From Skeletonema tropicum (Eukaryota > Bacillariophyta > Thalassiosirophyceae > Thalassiosirales > Thalassiosiraceae), in assembly GCA_037178625.1 (NCBI GenBank), contig CM074131.1:3038001-3102000 (forward strand): a stretch of DNA of 64,000 nucleotides. Reading direction: 5' to 3'. Shown one piece after another: positions 11,631 through 21,971 of the stretch; the stretch's first letter is position 1, and every line of letters starts with the position of its first letter. The notes beneath the pieces were generated by a model that was not told the DNA's origin, did not search any database, and saw only the letters and a list, made by a program, of their open reading frames with translations. Position numbers and translations under genes: made by a program.

Positions 11631-12640
11631 TTCTGACTGATTACTTTGGAGAGAAATCGAATGCATAGAATCTAACATATGTATTGTGCAGGGCGAGCTT
11701 GAGGGAATTTCTCAAGGAGCAAGGAGAGCTAGCCACCGTACAAGCAGCGTCGATGTTTTTAAGATAAATAAGTGATTAGTTTAGGATGGTATTCAGGAGC
11801 TGTTTACTGGGCAAGCTGGATCTGAACTTGCCCATTTTAGGTAATAAGAGGAGTGCAGTCTAGGTATCTCTAGTTCAGTGGCAAGTCCGCACTCCTCTTG
11901 TCACCTGTGCTAGGTGATGGTATGTTCCTCCTCCCTCCTACTCTCAACTGCCTCTCGACAGGTGAGAGTGAGAGTCCTCACTCAACCTCTGCCACCGCAG
12001 AGGTGGGGGAGAGGGGATTACTCCCCACTCCAGGTGTGCCAGTTGGACATCCCCGGCCCATTCTCAATGAGTGGCCGGATGCGGTGGTGCCTGTCCCTAC
12101 TCCCTCTGAGCAGGAGGGAGTTTGCCCGGACTAGGGCAAGGGACATGCGTACCCGCACATAGAATATCATCTGGCTACGCTGACGCTCCCACTTTTCAGC
12201 TAAGTGTGTACCCAGTTGACGCATCGCATTCAAGGCCTCTCTATGCCATGTTTTTGCTTTGAAGAAGTTTAATTCAAGCGTTTGGTCTGTTGATTGAAGT
12301 TCATATGCTGACTGCTGATTCAAAAGAAGTGACGCAGAAGTTGTGTGCCTGGATTAAACGGAAGGGACTGCATATCTTGTATTATACTCCTACTGGTCTG
12401 CACTCCTTCATCATTATTGTATTGTACCGTCGTTGCTAAAATGCTCGCTGTCGTAGTAGTAACTTTTAAGGTCTGTTCATTTTAAGAAGAGTTCGTAGCC
12501 GGCGCGCGGCCGAACAAAAAATTGATGCCAACAGATGCAAACAAAGACAATGATGAGCTGGAGGAACCATATGTACCACAAACTCATCATAATAGTGACA
12601 TGTGTAGACCTAACAAAAACTGAAAGTCGAGCAACATCTA
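11631..12640. other. 1-kb intergenic region with a cluster of short hairpins
   Basis: No convincing gene is present. The stretch 11846-12139 holds consecutive perfect stem-loops, listed separately. A minus-strand ORF at 12018-12323 overlaps the hairpins and may be decayed transposon coding sequence. Confidence 0.5.
11846..12139. repeat. array of consecutive, unrelated short palindromes (stem-loops)
   Basis: The perfect stems are 11846-11856 with 11889-11899 (11 bp), 11901-11906 with 11912-11917, 11940-11945 with 11964-11969, 11966-11972 with 11977-11983, 11986-11992 with 11997-12003, 12013-12016 with 12023-12026, 12100-12106 with 12114-12120, and 12122-12127 with 12134-12139. Each stem has its own sequence. 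The density suggests a structured RNA or remnants of palindromic elements. Confidence 0.6.
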
Positions 12641-14977
12641 ATGATGATGAAGGGTATCCTACTGCTACTTGTTGCCATACTGGCGGTGTCATGTCACGCA
12701 TTAGCTACTGCACATTCTTCATCATCAATCTCTGGCAATAGATTTCTCAACAACAACGATGAGAACAAAAAGAAGTATCACCTGCTGACATCTGTGCGAG
12801 GTGGAGATGTCGTTACGGTATCACGAACGTCACCAGCATTGGCTGCTACAGCTGCTGCAAGTACAAGTTCCACTGCAGTTGGTGCCAGTAGCTCGACGAC
12901 TACTGCATTACAGGCGACAGCTACAGCTTCTGAGACAACCACTACTCGACAACGTTATTGGAGAATTGCAAGGGAATTAGGCAATCACGTTTGGCCAAAG
13001 GTCCCACCGAAACACCCAAAGAAACAATCATCTGATGTAGCGACAAATCAAGTGAATGGTGATTCATCAGCCACACATGCCAATCACATCGATGCAGCAG
13101 CAAACAAAAAGGAAAGAAAACAGGCACTCGCAATCCGCTCTCGTGTCATTGCTTCCATCTTACTCATGTTAGCTGGCAAAGGAGTTACAATTGCCACCCC
13201 ATTCTTATTCAAAATGCTTGTCGATATCGTACCAAGTTACGCGGAGGGTGTGGCTGCAGCTACAACAACAACAGCAGCGGTCAAATCACCCATTCTATTG
13301 CTATTAGCCTACGGTATTTGCAGATCATTATCCTCATTTTTTAGAGAAACAACCAATGCAGTATTTGCACATGTGGCTCAATCTGCAATCCGACGGTTTG
13401 GTAGATCGACATTTGATCATGTACACACACTTGGTTTACAATACCACTTAAATCGTAATACAGGTGCGCTTGGAAGAGTACTAGAACGCGGATCAAGATC
13501 GATATCATTTGCCCTCAACGCACTTGTGTTCAACACTATTCCGACACTGCTCGAAGTTGGAATTGTAATGGGTATAATGTTCCGAAAATTTGGGATTTGG
13601 GAAGCTATCACCGTTGCAATGACTATTTTTCTATACTCAGTATTTACAATCTTCATCACGCAATGGCGCAGTAGTATTCGAAAGGAAATGATTGCCTTGG
13701 ATAACAAGGCGGCAGGAAAGGTTAGTGACAGCTTGTTGAATTATGAAACGATCAAGTACTTTGGTAACGAGAGGCACGAGGGGTCAACGTATGAAACAAC
13801 TCTATTGAAGTACCAAAAGAAGGCATTGAAAGCGGCAAGTAGTATGTCGGCTCTTAATTTTGGACAGAATGCTATATTCTCTATGGGTTTGATGATGATT
13901 ATGTATCTGACACTGCGAAATGTGAAGGCGGGATTGGCAACTGTGGGTGACTTGGTTTTAGTGAATGGATTGTTGTTCCAGTTGAGTGTCCCGTTAAATT
14001 TTATCGGTTGGGTGTACCAAGAGGTAAAGCAGGCGTTCATTGATATGGAGGCAATGTTTGAGCTTCGTGATACAAAGCCTGAGATCATCGATAATCCCAA
14101 TGCAGTGCCGTATGTCCCTTCAAGGGATGGGACGAAAATAGAGTTTGACGAGCTTGAATTTGCGTATGACGCTACCGAAGCTACGCCAGCGGGAGAATCG
14201 AAACTGTTACATGAAGAACAGCTCACAAAAAGACGGCCAATATTGAAGAAAACATCGTTTACAATTCCTCAAGGCAAGACTGTGGCAATCGTTGGAGCTA
14301 GTGGTTCTGGAAAGAGTACGCTCCTTCGATTGCTTTATCGTTTCTACACTCCTGATACTGGCTCGATCCGTATTGGTGGAAAAGACATATCAGTATTTAC
14401 AACAGAATCTGTGCGGAAAGCTATTGCTGTGGTGCCTCAGGACACAGTGTTGTTCAATGACTCGATTGGATACAATATACATTACGGGAATCTAAACGCA
14501 TCATGGGAGGATGTGATTGAGGCAGCGAAGAAAGCACATTTACATGATATTATAATGCGATTACCAAATCAGTACAATACAGTTGTCGGAGAGAGAGGTT
14601 TAAAGATGAGTGGTGGTGAGAAGCAGCGAGTATCGCTTGCTCGGGCTATTCTGAAGAAGGCACCAATCTTATTATGTGATGAACCCACGTCTAGCCTGGA
14701 CTCGCAAACTGAGTTAGAGATCATGAACAACCTTAAAGAAATAGGCAAGGATGAAGAGAAGACCTGTGTGATAATTGCTCATCGATTAAGCACTGTGCAA
14801 GACTGTGACCTCATTGTGGTGATGGATGGTGGGCGGGTAGTAGAGCAGGGTACTCATGATGAGCTCCTTCGTCGAGGTGGAAGATATAGCCAGCTTTTGG
14901 CATTTCAAAGGAATTTAGATGATACTGTTTTAACCGAAGAAGATACGAAACAAGAGGTACTTGTGAAGGAAGCTTAA
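12641..14977 (+). CDS. ABCB-type half transporter (ATM1/HMT1-like)
   Basis: This is an uninterrupted 778-aa frame. The N-terminus MMMKGILLLLVAILAVSCHA looks like a signal peptide and is followed by a low-complexity Ser/Thr/Ala region. A six-helix exporter domain spans about residues 165-490, with the ATM1-type ETIKYFGNERHE segment. The nucleotide-binding domain has Walker A GASGSGKST (about residue 550), Q-loop PQDTVLFNDSI, signature MSGGEKQRVSLARAIL, Walker B ILLCDEPTSSLD and H-loop IIAHRLST. The family exports glutathione-linked Fe-S precursors or metal-thiol conjugates. The ER-type leader, rather than a basic mitochondrial presequence, leaves vacuole, plastid envelope or ER as options. It works as a homodimer in known relatives. 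Codon use is like that of the neighbours. Confidence 0.93.
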   Translation: MMMKGILLLLVAILAVSCHALATAHSSSSISGNRFLNNNDENKKKYHLLTSVRGGDVVTVSRTSPALAATAAASTSSTAVGASSSTTTALQATATASETTTTRQRYWRIARELGNHVWPKVPPKHPKKQSSDVATNQVNGDSSATHANHIDAAANKKERKQALAIRSRVIASILLMLAGKGVTIATPFLFKMLVDIVPSYAEGVAAATTTTAAVKSPILLLLAYGICRSLSSFFRETTNAVFAHVAQSAIRRFGRSTFDHVHTLGLQYHLNRNTGALGRVLERGSRSISFALNALVFNTIPTLLEVGIVMGIMFRKFGIWEAITVAMTIFLYSVFTIFITQWRSSIRKEMIALDNKAAGKVSDSLLNYETIKYFGNERHEGSTYETTLLKYQKKALKAASSMSALNFGQNAIFSMGLMMIMYLTLRNVKAGLATVGDLVLVNGLLFQLSVPLNFIGWVYQEVKQAFIDMEAMFELRDTKPEIIDNPNAVPYVPSRDGTKIEFDELEFAYDATEATPAGESKLLHEEQLTKRRPILKKTSFTIPQGKTVAIVGASGSGKSTLLRLLYRFYTPDTGSIRIGGKDISVFTTESVRKAIAVVPQDTVLFNDSIGYNIHYGNLNASWEDVIEAAKKAHLHDIIMRLPNQYNTVVGERGLKMSGGEKQRVSLARAILKKAPILLCDEPTSSLDSQTELEIMNNLKEIGKDEEKTCVIIAHRLSTVQDCDLIVVMDGGRVVEQGTHDELLRRGGRYSQLLAFQRNLDDTVLTEEDTKQEVLVKEA

Positions 14978-15277
14978 CATCATGGGAATAATCTATCAGA
15001 CACTGCTTCCCCCACTACTACTTAAATGCCAACTTACACATCGCTTCAAATCGATTGCACATGTATGGAGTTTTTGTGAAGGTGACTTTCTTCATTTCAG
15101 GAAAGAGATTAAGTCGCACATCGCAAAAAAATCAGAGATGAGCGAAGTTTGTTCAGCGCATCGCTAGAGAAGTTTGTTGAGTGCATCGCTCATAAAACAC
15201 ATCACATTCCCTTTGTTACGAACAAGAACGCACTGATACCTCTTACTGACATACACACCTTCTCAAGCTAAGACACG
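14978..15277. promoter_or_regulatory. intergenic region / promoter
   Basis: This 300-bp gap contains two diverged copies of a short unit around GAAGTTTGTT(C/G)AG(C/T)GCATCGCT at 15144-15190. No gene is visible. Confidence 0.35.
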
Positions 15278-16391
15278 ATGCCTTCCTTAACTTTCGTTGG
15301 TGATGAACCTTTATCTCTTCCTTGTACTGTAACCTTTAACGACAAGGCGAAGCAAGCTTTCAGCAAGGCGAACGACTCCAAGGACTCTTCTGATACGCAG
15401 GCGGTAGCATTCAGTGGTCACTGCCATACCACGACATGTGCAGTTCCGACTGCATTCCCATATGCCAGGTTCACTCGGTTTTACAATAAGGTGCGGCGAC
15501 CAATATTGTACTGTTATTGCAAAAGCCAATCCAACTTCGCCGATCAAAGTCGACGATGCCATCATTTCGTGCAATGACTGTCGATATGATTCCATGTTAA
15601 AGCTGGAAGGCGGGAAAACGGCGTGGATGAACTACTTGAGAACGCCTGGTGTAAAATCCTTCGTCGTGCTGCGCCAAGGCCAAGGAGGCAAGGTAGCCCC
15701 CCTGAAAGATGTTAGTAACACACAGACACAGATTTGTGAGTCTGGGAAGGCTCGCTCTGCGGGTAATTCCAACAATGAGCTTTCACTCGCCCAAGTGTCT
15801 CGTCTCTGGAAAACAGGTAGCGGCCGTCGTCAAACTTCTCAGTGTAGGGATGCAATCAGCGCGTGCCTTCTCAGCGACATGTCTCCAAGTGACATAGCTT
15901 GCTTTGCTGTCAGGAATATGAACAAAGACGATCAAGCTGTTGAGCGGGTGAGAGTTAGAAAGTGTGCCAACAGACTCAGTAAGTCGTTGAATATTCAAGC
16001 TGCAATGAAAGTGAAAGCCGCACCAGTTGCAGGGGAAGCCACAACAGCTGCAAAGGCTACAAAATCATCCGACATTGAAGATCTCTTGTCTCTAGGCATT
16101 CCCTTTCAGCAGAATGGAGTCATCTACACGAAAGGAGATGAGACAAAAAAGAGGAAATTGTTGCGTGAAGTGGCAGCGAATATTCATGAAAAGCTAGATA
16201 GCACCGGTACAGGAAGTATCAATGTCGAGGCGACTCAGGACGTACAGATTGAGATGGATCAGGCCAAGCTTCATACAGTGGATGCGGGTGATTCTGTAAA
16301 ATTTGACAGCCTCGAAAGCGCGTTTGATACAGCTATTATCACCCCCAGCAACAGCGTGGAGGAGGTTGACACTACAAGGAGCGATGACTAA
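15278..16391 (+). CDS. PDZ-like protein, first of two tandem paralogues with a GIPFQQNGVIY motif (one frame break)
   Basis: The protein starts MPSLTFVGDEPLSLP. After a +1 shift between about 15430 and 15455 it enters a PDZ-like fold (PGSLGFTIRCGDQYCTV, then SPIKVDDAIISCND). It then carries SLAQVSRLWKTGSGRRQTSQ, a helical segment with PSDIACFAVRNMN, and DLLSLGIPFQQNGVIYTKGD followed by KKRK. Allowing one extra base, the coding length is 1113 bases (370 aa). The gene at 16638-17474 shares the N-terminus, the WxxGxGxRQT block and the GIPFQQNGVIY block, but lacks the PDZ part. I do not recognise the family; a nuclear localisation is suggested by KKRK. It lies downstream of the ABC transporter on the same strand. 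Confidence 0.68.
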
Positions 16392-16637
16392 AATCTGTAG
16401 CAGCTTTGACATTAAGGGGAAGACAGCTCACTTGAGTCAGCATAAGTGGAGCAGAAAATAGGGTATATGTTCATGTATGTATTACGCGGTAAAGCACGGT
16501 TCCGTGGGTAAAGGAGCAGTGAAAAATAGTAGAATTTTTCTAAGTAAATATGGTACCGCTACCGCCAAAGTTTTGAAGGCGTCATTTTCAGAGCATATTT
16601 TAATCCTGATCAGCATTGTAGAGTTGCACTTTTTTCA

Positions 16638-17474
16638 ATGCCTACGTTTTCATTTGTTGGCGAAACATCAGGTGGGACTATCCTTTCGACCACCATGAGT
16701 GAGTCGTCCTTTGCAAAGCACATCTCGCCGCAGCCGAGCGAGGAGGCGTCGAACGAAGTGATAGTCGATCTCACCAAGAAGTCGTCGGCCGGCGAGGCGA
16801 ACAAAGAGAATGTGGCGCAAGATTTACTCACGGAGGTGGCCCGTACATGGACGGCTGGAAAGGGCAATCGCCAAACAAAGCAAGCAAAAGCTGCAGTCAA
16901 GAATGCCCGGCAAAGTGGCTTGGCCCCGAGCAAGATTGCAAAGCACGTCGTAGATCACTTGGAACAATGCAATCAGCCCACAGATGGAGAAGACGATCGA
17001 GTTAGAGAATTCGCGTATAATATCAATAAACAATTGAAGAAAGAGAGGGAGACGACTCAGGCGGCTACGCAGAAGAAAGCTGCGACCTCCACGGCGTCGA
17101 CAGATCTTTCTTTGGACGAAGTGAAACCAGGCGCACCGACTAATCTCGAAGATCTCATGCCAGCTGGCATTCCTTTCCAGCAGAATGGAGTTATCTACTC
17201 AAAGGGCGATAAATTGAACAAAAAGAGGAAAGCATCAACTTTGGAGCAGCATGGATCAACGAAGACGTCTACGAAGCATATGGACGTCGAATCCATGAAT
17301 CAAGAACGTCATTGGATGATGATGTGGAAAGATTCTCGTGCTGAGCTGAAGAAGTTGAGAGAGGAGCTCAAGGGTGAGACAGATGACGAAGTTCTGACTG
17401 AATTGAAGACTGATATCGAGAGTTTGCAGAAGAAAAAGGACGAGTGGGCTAAGCTTTTGGGAATGAAAGAGTAA
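16638..17474 (+). CDS. tandem paralogue with GIPFQQNGVIY motif and C-terminal coiled coil
   Basis: This is an intact 278-aa frame. It starts MPTFSFVGET, matching the start of the upstream paralogue (MPSLTFVGDE). The shared blocks are VARTWTAGKGNRQTKQAKAA, PSKIAKHVVDHLEQ with a following RVREFAYNINKQL, and DLMPAGIPFQQNGVIYSKGD plus KKRK. The C-terminus (KDSRAELKKLREELKG through LQKKKDEWAKLLG) is a predicted coiled coil that the paralogue lacks. No known domain is recognised. The arrangement suggests a local duplication in which one copy gained a PDZ-like segment and the other a coiled coil. It could be an adaptor or DNA-associated protein; this is inference only. Confidence 0.72.
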   Translation: MPTFSFVGETSGGTILSTTMSESSFAKHISPQPSEEASNEVIVDLTKKSSAGEANKENVAQDLLTEVARTWTAGKGNRQTKQAKAAVKNARQSGLAPSKIAKHVVDHLEQCNQPTDGEDDRVREFAYNINKQLKKERETTQAATQKKAATSTASTDLSLDEVKPGAPTNLEDLMPAGIPFQQNGVIYSKGDKLNKKRKASTLEQHGSTKTSTKHMDVESMNQERHWMMMWKDSRAELKKLREELKGETDDEVLTELKTDIESLQKKKDEWAKLLGMKE

Positions 17475-17627
17475 GAAGATAAAATGCTCGTAGCAGCGAT
17501 CGTGTAGCACTCAATTTGCATAGAGATGCCGTGTCATTGTTGTTGATAATTCTATTCATTTCATTTCGTTATTCGCATTTTTGTTATTTGTGCACTCTTT
17601 ATTCTCCCTGTGCACCTCCAGCAGCAT

Positions 17628-18127
17628 NNNNNNNNNNNNNNNNNNNNNNNNNNNNNNNNNNNNNNNNNNNNNNNNNNNNNNNNNNNNNNNNNNNNNNNNN
17701 NNNNNNNNNNNNNNNNNNNNNNNNNNNNNNNNNNNNNNNNNNNNNNNNNNNNNNNNNNNNNNNNNNNNNNNNNNNNNNNNNNNNNNNNNNNNNNNNNNNN
17801 NNNNNNNNNNNNNNNNNNNNNNNNNNNNNNNNNNNNNNNNNNNNNNNNNNNNNNNNNNNNNNNNNNNNNNNNNNNNNNNNNNNNNNNNNNNNNNNNNNNN
17901 NNNNNNNNNNNNNNNNNNNNNNNNNNNNNNNNNNNNNNNNNNNNNNNNNNNNNNNNNNNNNNNNNNNNNNNNNNNNNNNNNNNNNNNNNNNNNNNNNNNN
18001 NNNNNNNNNNNNNNNNNNNNNNNNNNNNNNNNNNNNNNNNNNNNNNNNNNNNNNNNNNNNNNNNNNNNNNNNNNNNNNNNNNNNNNNNNNNNNNNNNNNN
18101 NNNNNNNNNNNNNNNNNNNNNNNNNNN
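17628..18127. other. assembly gap of exactly 500 N
   Basis: A run of 500 unknown bases interrupts the 3' part of SEC13. The round number suggests a placeholder rather than a measured length. Confidence 0.98.
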
Positions 18128-19401
18128 CCTCAACCTGATTCACCAAACTCCACACTCCATCAAGCTCCTCCTTCCAAAGAGTAACATTGGCATCTCCACT
18201 ACTCACTGCCAAAATATTTCCAGTAATACTCCAACTAACACGCCATACGGGATCTTCAAATGTATTCAACACTTTTGGACTCCACTTCTTCTCATCATCA
18301 TCATCTCCACCCTGCTTCCAAATAATGACCGTCTTATCCTCCGAACACGACGCAATCACACTCATCCCCGGAACAATACTCGGTGCACATGCCACATCCC
18401 TCACCCAATCCTTATGTTGTACATCACTACTCTCCACAACAGACTGTTCCCAGATACCCGTACTCGCATTCTTTGTCCACATACGAATCCCATTATCACT
18501 TCCACCCGTCACCAACCTCGGTGGCAATGGTTGACATTGTTCATCTTCCCCCTCTCCACCCGTCGTTTCTTTTCCAACACCATACGGAGCCCACGAAACA
18601 GCATTCACACCCAGCGGAGTATCATTCAAATATTCCACCGTCCATTCATCATCCCCATTACTCTCACCCCCATGAGTTAACACACTCACCCTCCCATCCG
18701 AACTCCCGGCAGCACATACCAATCCATACTCATGCGGTGCAAATTGGACACTGTTGACGGAACTTTCATGCAACCCCACGAATGCTTTGACGAGGATCCA
18801 TTCCCCCTGGCGGGATTCGCGGTGGATGAGGACAGAGCCGTCGAAGGATGCGGAGGCGAGGAGTGTGCCGTATTTGGGGTGCGACCAGGACAGTTGGTAG
18901 ATTGGACCGGAGTGGCCGGTGAGAGTGGCGTTGGGGGCGTAGGAGTTTCCGGAGACATCGTAAATTTTTACAGTGCGGTCTTTAGGAGGAGATAGAGAGG
19001 TTAGAGGTGCGAGTCAGTTGTGCACGTTCAACAGAGACGATGACAATATTCCTAAAGAAATGAGTCAAATGTATACATAAAATATTTGCAATTTACTCAC
19101 CAGAAGATGAAGTGGCCAATTTAGTCCCATAATAATCAAGCTGAGCATCATGCACCATATCATCATGCTGAGTGTCAACATAAATTGGTTGAGGCTTGCC
19201 CTGATCCGTCGCCGCTGCTGCCTGTGTCACCACTTCTTGTTGCTGCTGCGTTTGTTGAGCCTGTTGGGGTTGCTCTGTCATTTGTTGCTGAGCGTATTGT
19301 TGCTGCTGCTGGGGAGCGTATTGCTGCTGTTGTTGCTGATAGCCAGCATTATATTGCTGCTGCTGTGGCGGTGCTTGACCGTATCCTCCTTGAGCGTACA
19401 T
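18128..19401 (-). CDS. SEC13: SEC13 WD40 protein (COPII coat / nuclear pore), 3' end lost in gap, Q-rich N-terminal extension
   Basis: Exon 1 (19401-19101) and exon 2 (18979 into the gap) are joined across a 121-bp GT-AG intron, giving ATSSS-DRTVKIYDV. The WD40 blades are clear: DDMVHDAQLDYYGTKLATSS, GHSGPIYQLSWSHPKYGTLL, ESSVNSVQFAPHEYGL, LVTGGSDNGIRMW, HKDWVRDVACAPS, ASCSEDKTVIIWKQ and PVWRVSWSITGNILAVSSGD. SEC13 pairs with SEC31 on COPII vesicles and with the NUP84/107 complex. The start at 19401 adds about 70 residues rich in Gln runs before the usual N-terminus, which is atypical for the family. The last one or two dozen residues fall in the N gap. The GTG at 19410 is not needed. Confidence 0.92.
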
Positions 19402-19675
19402 GTTGTTCACTTCTATTAGCAGCGATTGTTTTTTATGGTGGCTGATTTATGCCGATTTTTGGATTTTCATGGTTGATTTTTTGAAGTGGCGGATACCACT
19501 CATTCGTCATACTTAGAAATATGAAGAAATAGGATACGCATAGCTGAAGGCACTTTATGGTGCCTTCCTCAAGAGCACGAAGTTCCAGTTTGGTATCTAT
19601 CTAGAGAATGAAGTATTGGTTTACTTTTACATGCTATCCAATGTCAGCCTATGTGAGCGGGTGCATTAAAAGTCG

Positions 19676-21222
19676 CTATGAAAAGATGTTGTCACTCAGC
19701 CCAGCGATCAACAGAGGCACGTCTGACAATGGACTTGAAGCAACTACGTTCTCCACGAGACCAGGCTTCGAAAGCAAGCCAAATCCAACCGGAATTGATA
19801 TTGATACAGCAGGAAGTGCCTCTATTGTCTTTGATATGACTGCTGTGGCTCGGCTGCGCAATGTAACATGATAGATATTGAAGATGTCAGATACAAGAGA
19901 TAAAAGTAGTCATTCACAAAGATGTAGCACATCACGAACACTTACACTGGAGTAAAGGGATCTTGTCCATCTCTTGCAATCTTTTCGAAATGATCCATCA
20001 TTGTGACAGTTCCAAATTTCTCCTCTTCTTTGGTCGTTAACATGTCTTCGACTGCATAATACTTTCCAATCTTGGCAGTTTCCAAAACATCTTCCCATTT
20101 TTGACTCGGAAAGTTCTTTGCAATCCACTCTATCATACCTATAGACCAATCAAAGATTTCTGTAGGAACATAGACGAACTTTGCTGGCTTATCAATGGCA
20201 CGAAACATCATTTCCGCCAACATTTTGTTTGACAATGGCTCATCTGGCCCTCCTACGTTCAAAATTCTTCCCCACTGCTTCTCGTCTATTGCAGAGTCAC
20301 ACATGTAGGTAGCCAGGTCAGTCTCTGCAATTGGGTTGCAGTATGTCACTGCTCCATCTCCAAACAATACATAACTATTTCCATCCATGATGGATTCATA
20401 TTGGCCACTGACACTTTTGAAGAATGCAGTTGGCCGAACTATCGAATACGTCATGTCATTTTGTTCGTGTAACCTATCTTCAAACTGTAATTTGGCTTGT
20501 TGCAACTTGAGCAACGGGTTACGACAGCAGAATGCACTCAGTAGTACAAAGTGTCTCGCCGAAACAGTTGGTTCGCGTCCAGCATTCAGTAGATTGAGTG
20601 TGGCTTGGTAATCAATGGCATACACTTCACTTTCAATTCCCGACGCCGAAGCTAGGCAAGAACATACTATATCAATCGGTAAAGGTTCTGCATTAGATTC
20701 AGCACCTGCATATGCAGAGCAGGCATGTAATCCACATGCTATCTCAGAGAATAACCTCTGCACCTCTTCCACATTCTGTACATCGCATTCCACAAGAGAC
20801 GATCCACTCAAAGCCTCATCCAACGAAGCCTTGGTTGCATCACGTACTAATGAAATGGTATTGTATCCTCGTGCTACGCATTCTCTTACTACAGCGCGGC
20901 CAATGTATCCTGTGGCTCCTGCGACGATTGCTGTCTTTCCGCGACCTATGAGGTTTTTGTTGTTGTCATCTTCGTCTTTGCACGTGTAATCTGCAAAGTA
21001 TGGTTTAGGATTTGTGTTGGTGGACGCAGTTGTGGACGGAGAAGCCATCATTCTTGTGAATAATGACATGGATTTGTCATGTTTGTGGAGTTTTGAGATG
21101 ATATTCCTCGGAGCAGGGGCAAATGCTACCACGTTTGCAATGCATGCAGTGAGATAAAGAATTGCAACTGCAGCCACAGCATTCGGTGCATTTGTTCTTT
21201 GACACTGTTTCCTTGTAATCAT
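19676..21222 (-). CDS. DVR: divinyl chlorophyllide a 8-vinyl-reductase, plastid-targeted
   Basis: Exon 1 is 21222-19946 and exon 2 is 19853-19676, separated by a 92-bp GT-AG intron; together they are 1455 bases (484 aa). Reading through the donor instead gives an early stop after DPFTPV. DVR reduces the 8-vinyl group of divinyl chlorophyllide/protochlorophyllide in chlorophyll synthesis. The N-terminus has a signal peptide (VAILYLTACIANVVAFAP) whose A-FAP junction is the diatom complex-plastid targeting signature. The NAD(P)-binding site is AIVAGATGYIGRAVV, and SIVRPTAFFKS, LFGDGAVTYCNPIAETDLA and ILNVGGP are typical of DVR. Exon 2 ends in a hydrophobic, Pro/Ser-rich tail (VGFGLLSKPGLVENVVASSP) of unknown role. 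It is divergent from the eL27 gene. Confidence 0.9.
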
Positions 21223-21971
21223 TTTACTCCTCCGTTACAAAGATACCTATTACTTCTTATGCATTCAAATGTTGCTTACTTTAGAAGGTATTCATTATCA
21301 TCAGCATCTGTATTATGAGCGACTTTCACCACGTTTGTCACCGAGCAAGACTTCTTGCGGTAGATCAGAAGCGGATGATTTGGTTCAACTTGTGCATTGC
21401 AAATGAGATAAGCGTCTTCTTCTAAAGATTGCGTCTTCTTTTGAAGATACGAGTCTTCTTTTGATGCCTATGCAGCAAAAAATTGGTTACCTTTTACTAA
21501 CTAATTTTCAACTGATTCCGACGTAGGATATCAACCATCTCCAAAAAACAAAACCCTCTCCTGAAAACTCCCTCACCTCCCACTTTCTGTCAAAGCAACT
21601 CAAGTAGCATGTAAGTCCTGGCGACGATGATGCCTAAGGCATCATCCCTCTGTTATGGAGGACGGCAAAGAATCTCTCTGTATGAGAGAGGCACTGTGTT
21701 GTTTTTGACTTCCAATGAATTCTTTTCGGCGTAAATGGTAAGTTTCTTTGATCGGTTATGTGAAATCCAAGTATAGTAATTAGTTTACTCACACAGGTTG
21801 TTCTAATTCTTCTCTACGAATTTCAGGTTGCAATGCCTGTGTTATGCTGGTCACTTCACTCTCATATGCATCATTTACTGCCTCATGCATGTCCAAAGGT
21901 AGCTAATTTCTCACCCATTTTCATTTGTCATCGTTCTATTTCCCACAGACTTTCACCCAAACAATTCAAAA
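21223..21971. promoter_or_regulatory. divergent promoter between DVR and eL27, with three adjacent hairpins
   Basis: This 749-bp region separates two highly expressed gene types. Three consecutive stems occur at 21626-21634 with 21638-21646 (9 bp, TAA loop), 21647-21650 with 21658-21661, and 21674-21679 with 21685-21690. A GTAAG near 21739 and GTAGC near 21899, with CACAG at about 21946-21950, suggest a spliced 5' leader for eL27. Confidence 0.45.

Noticed and set aside
12018..12323. 101-codon minus-strand ORF over the hairpin cluster
   Set aside because: It has no recognisable domain and its C-terminal half is built from palindromic repeat sequence; it may be transposon debris but I cannot support a gene.
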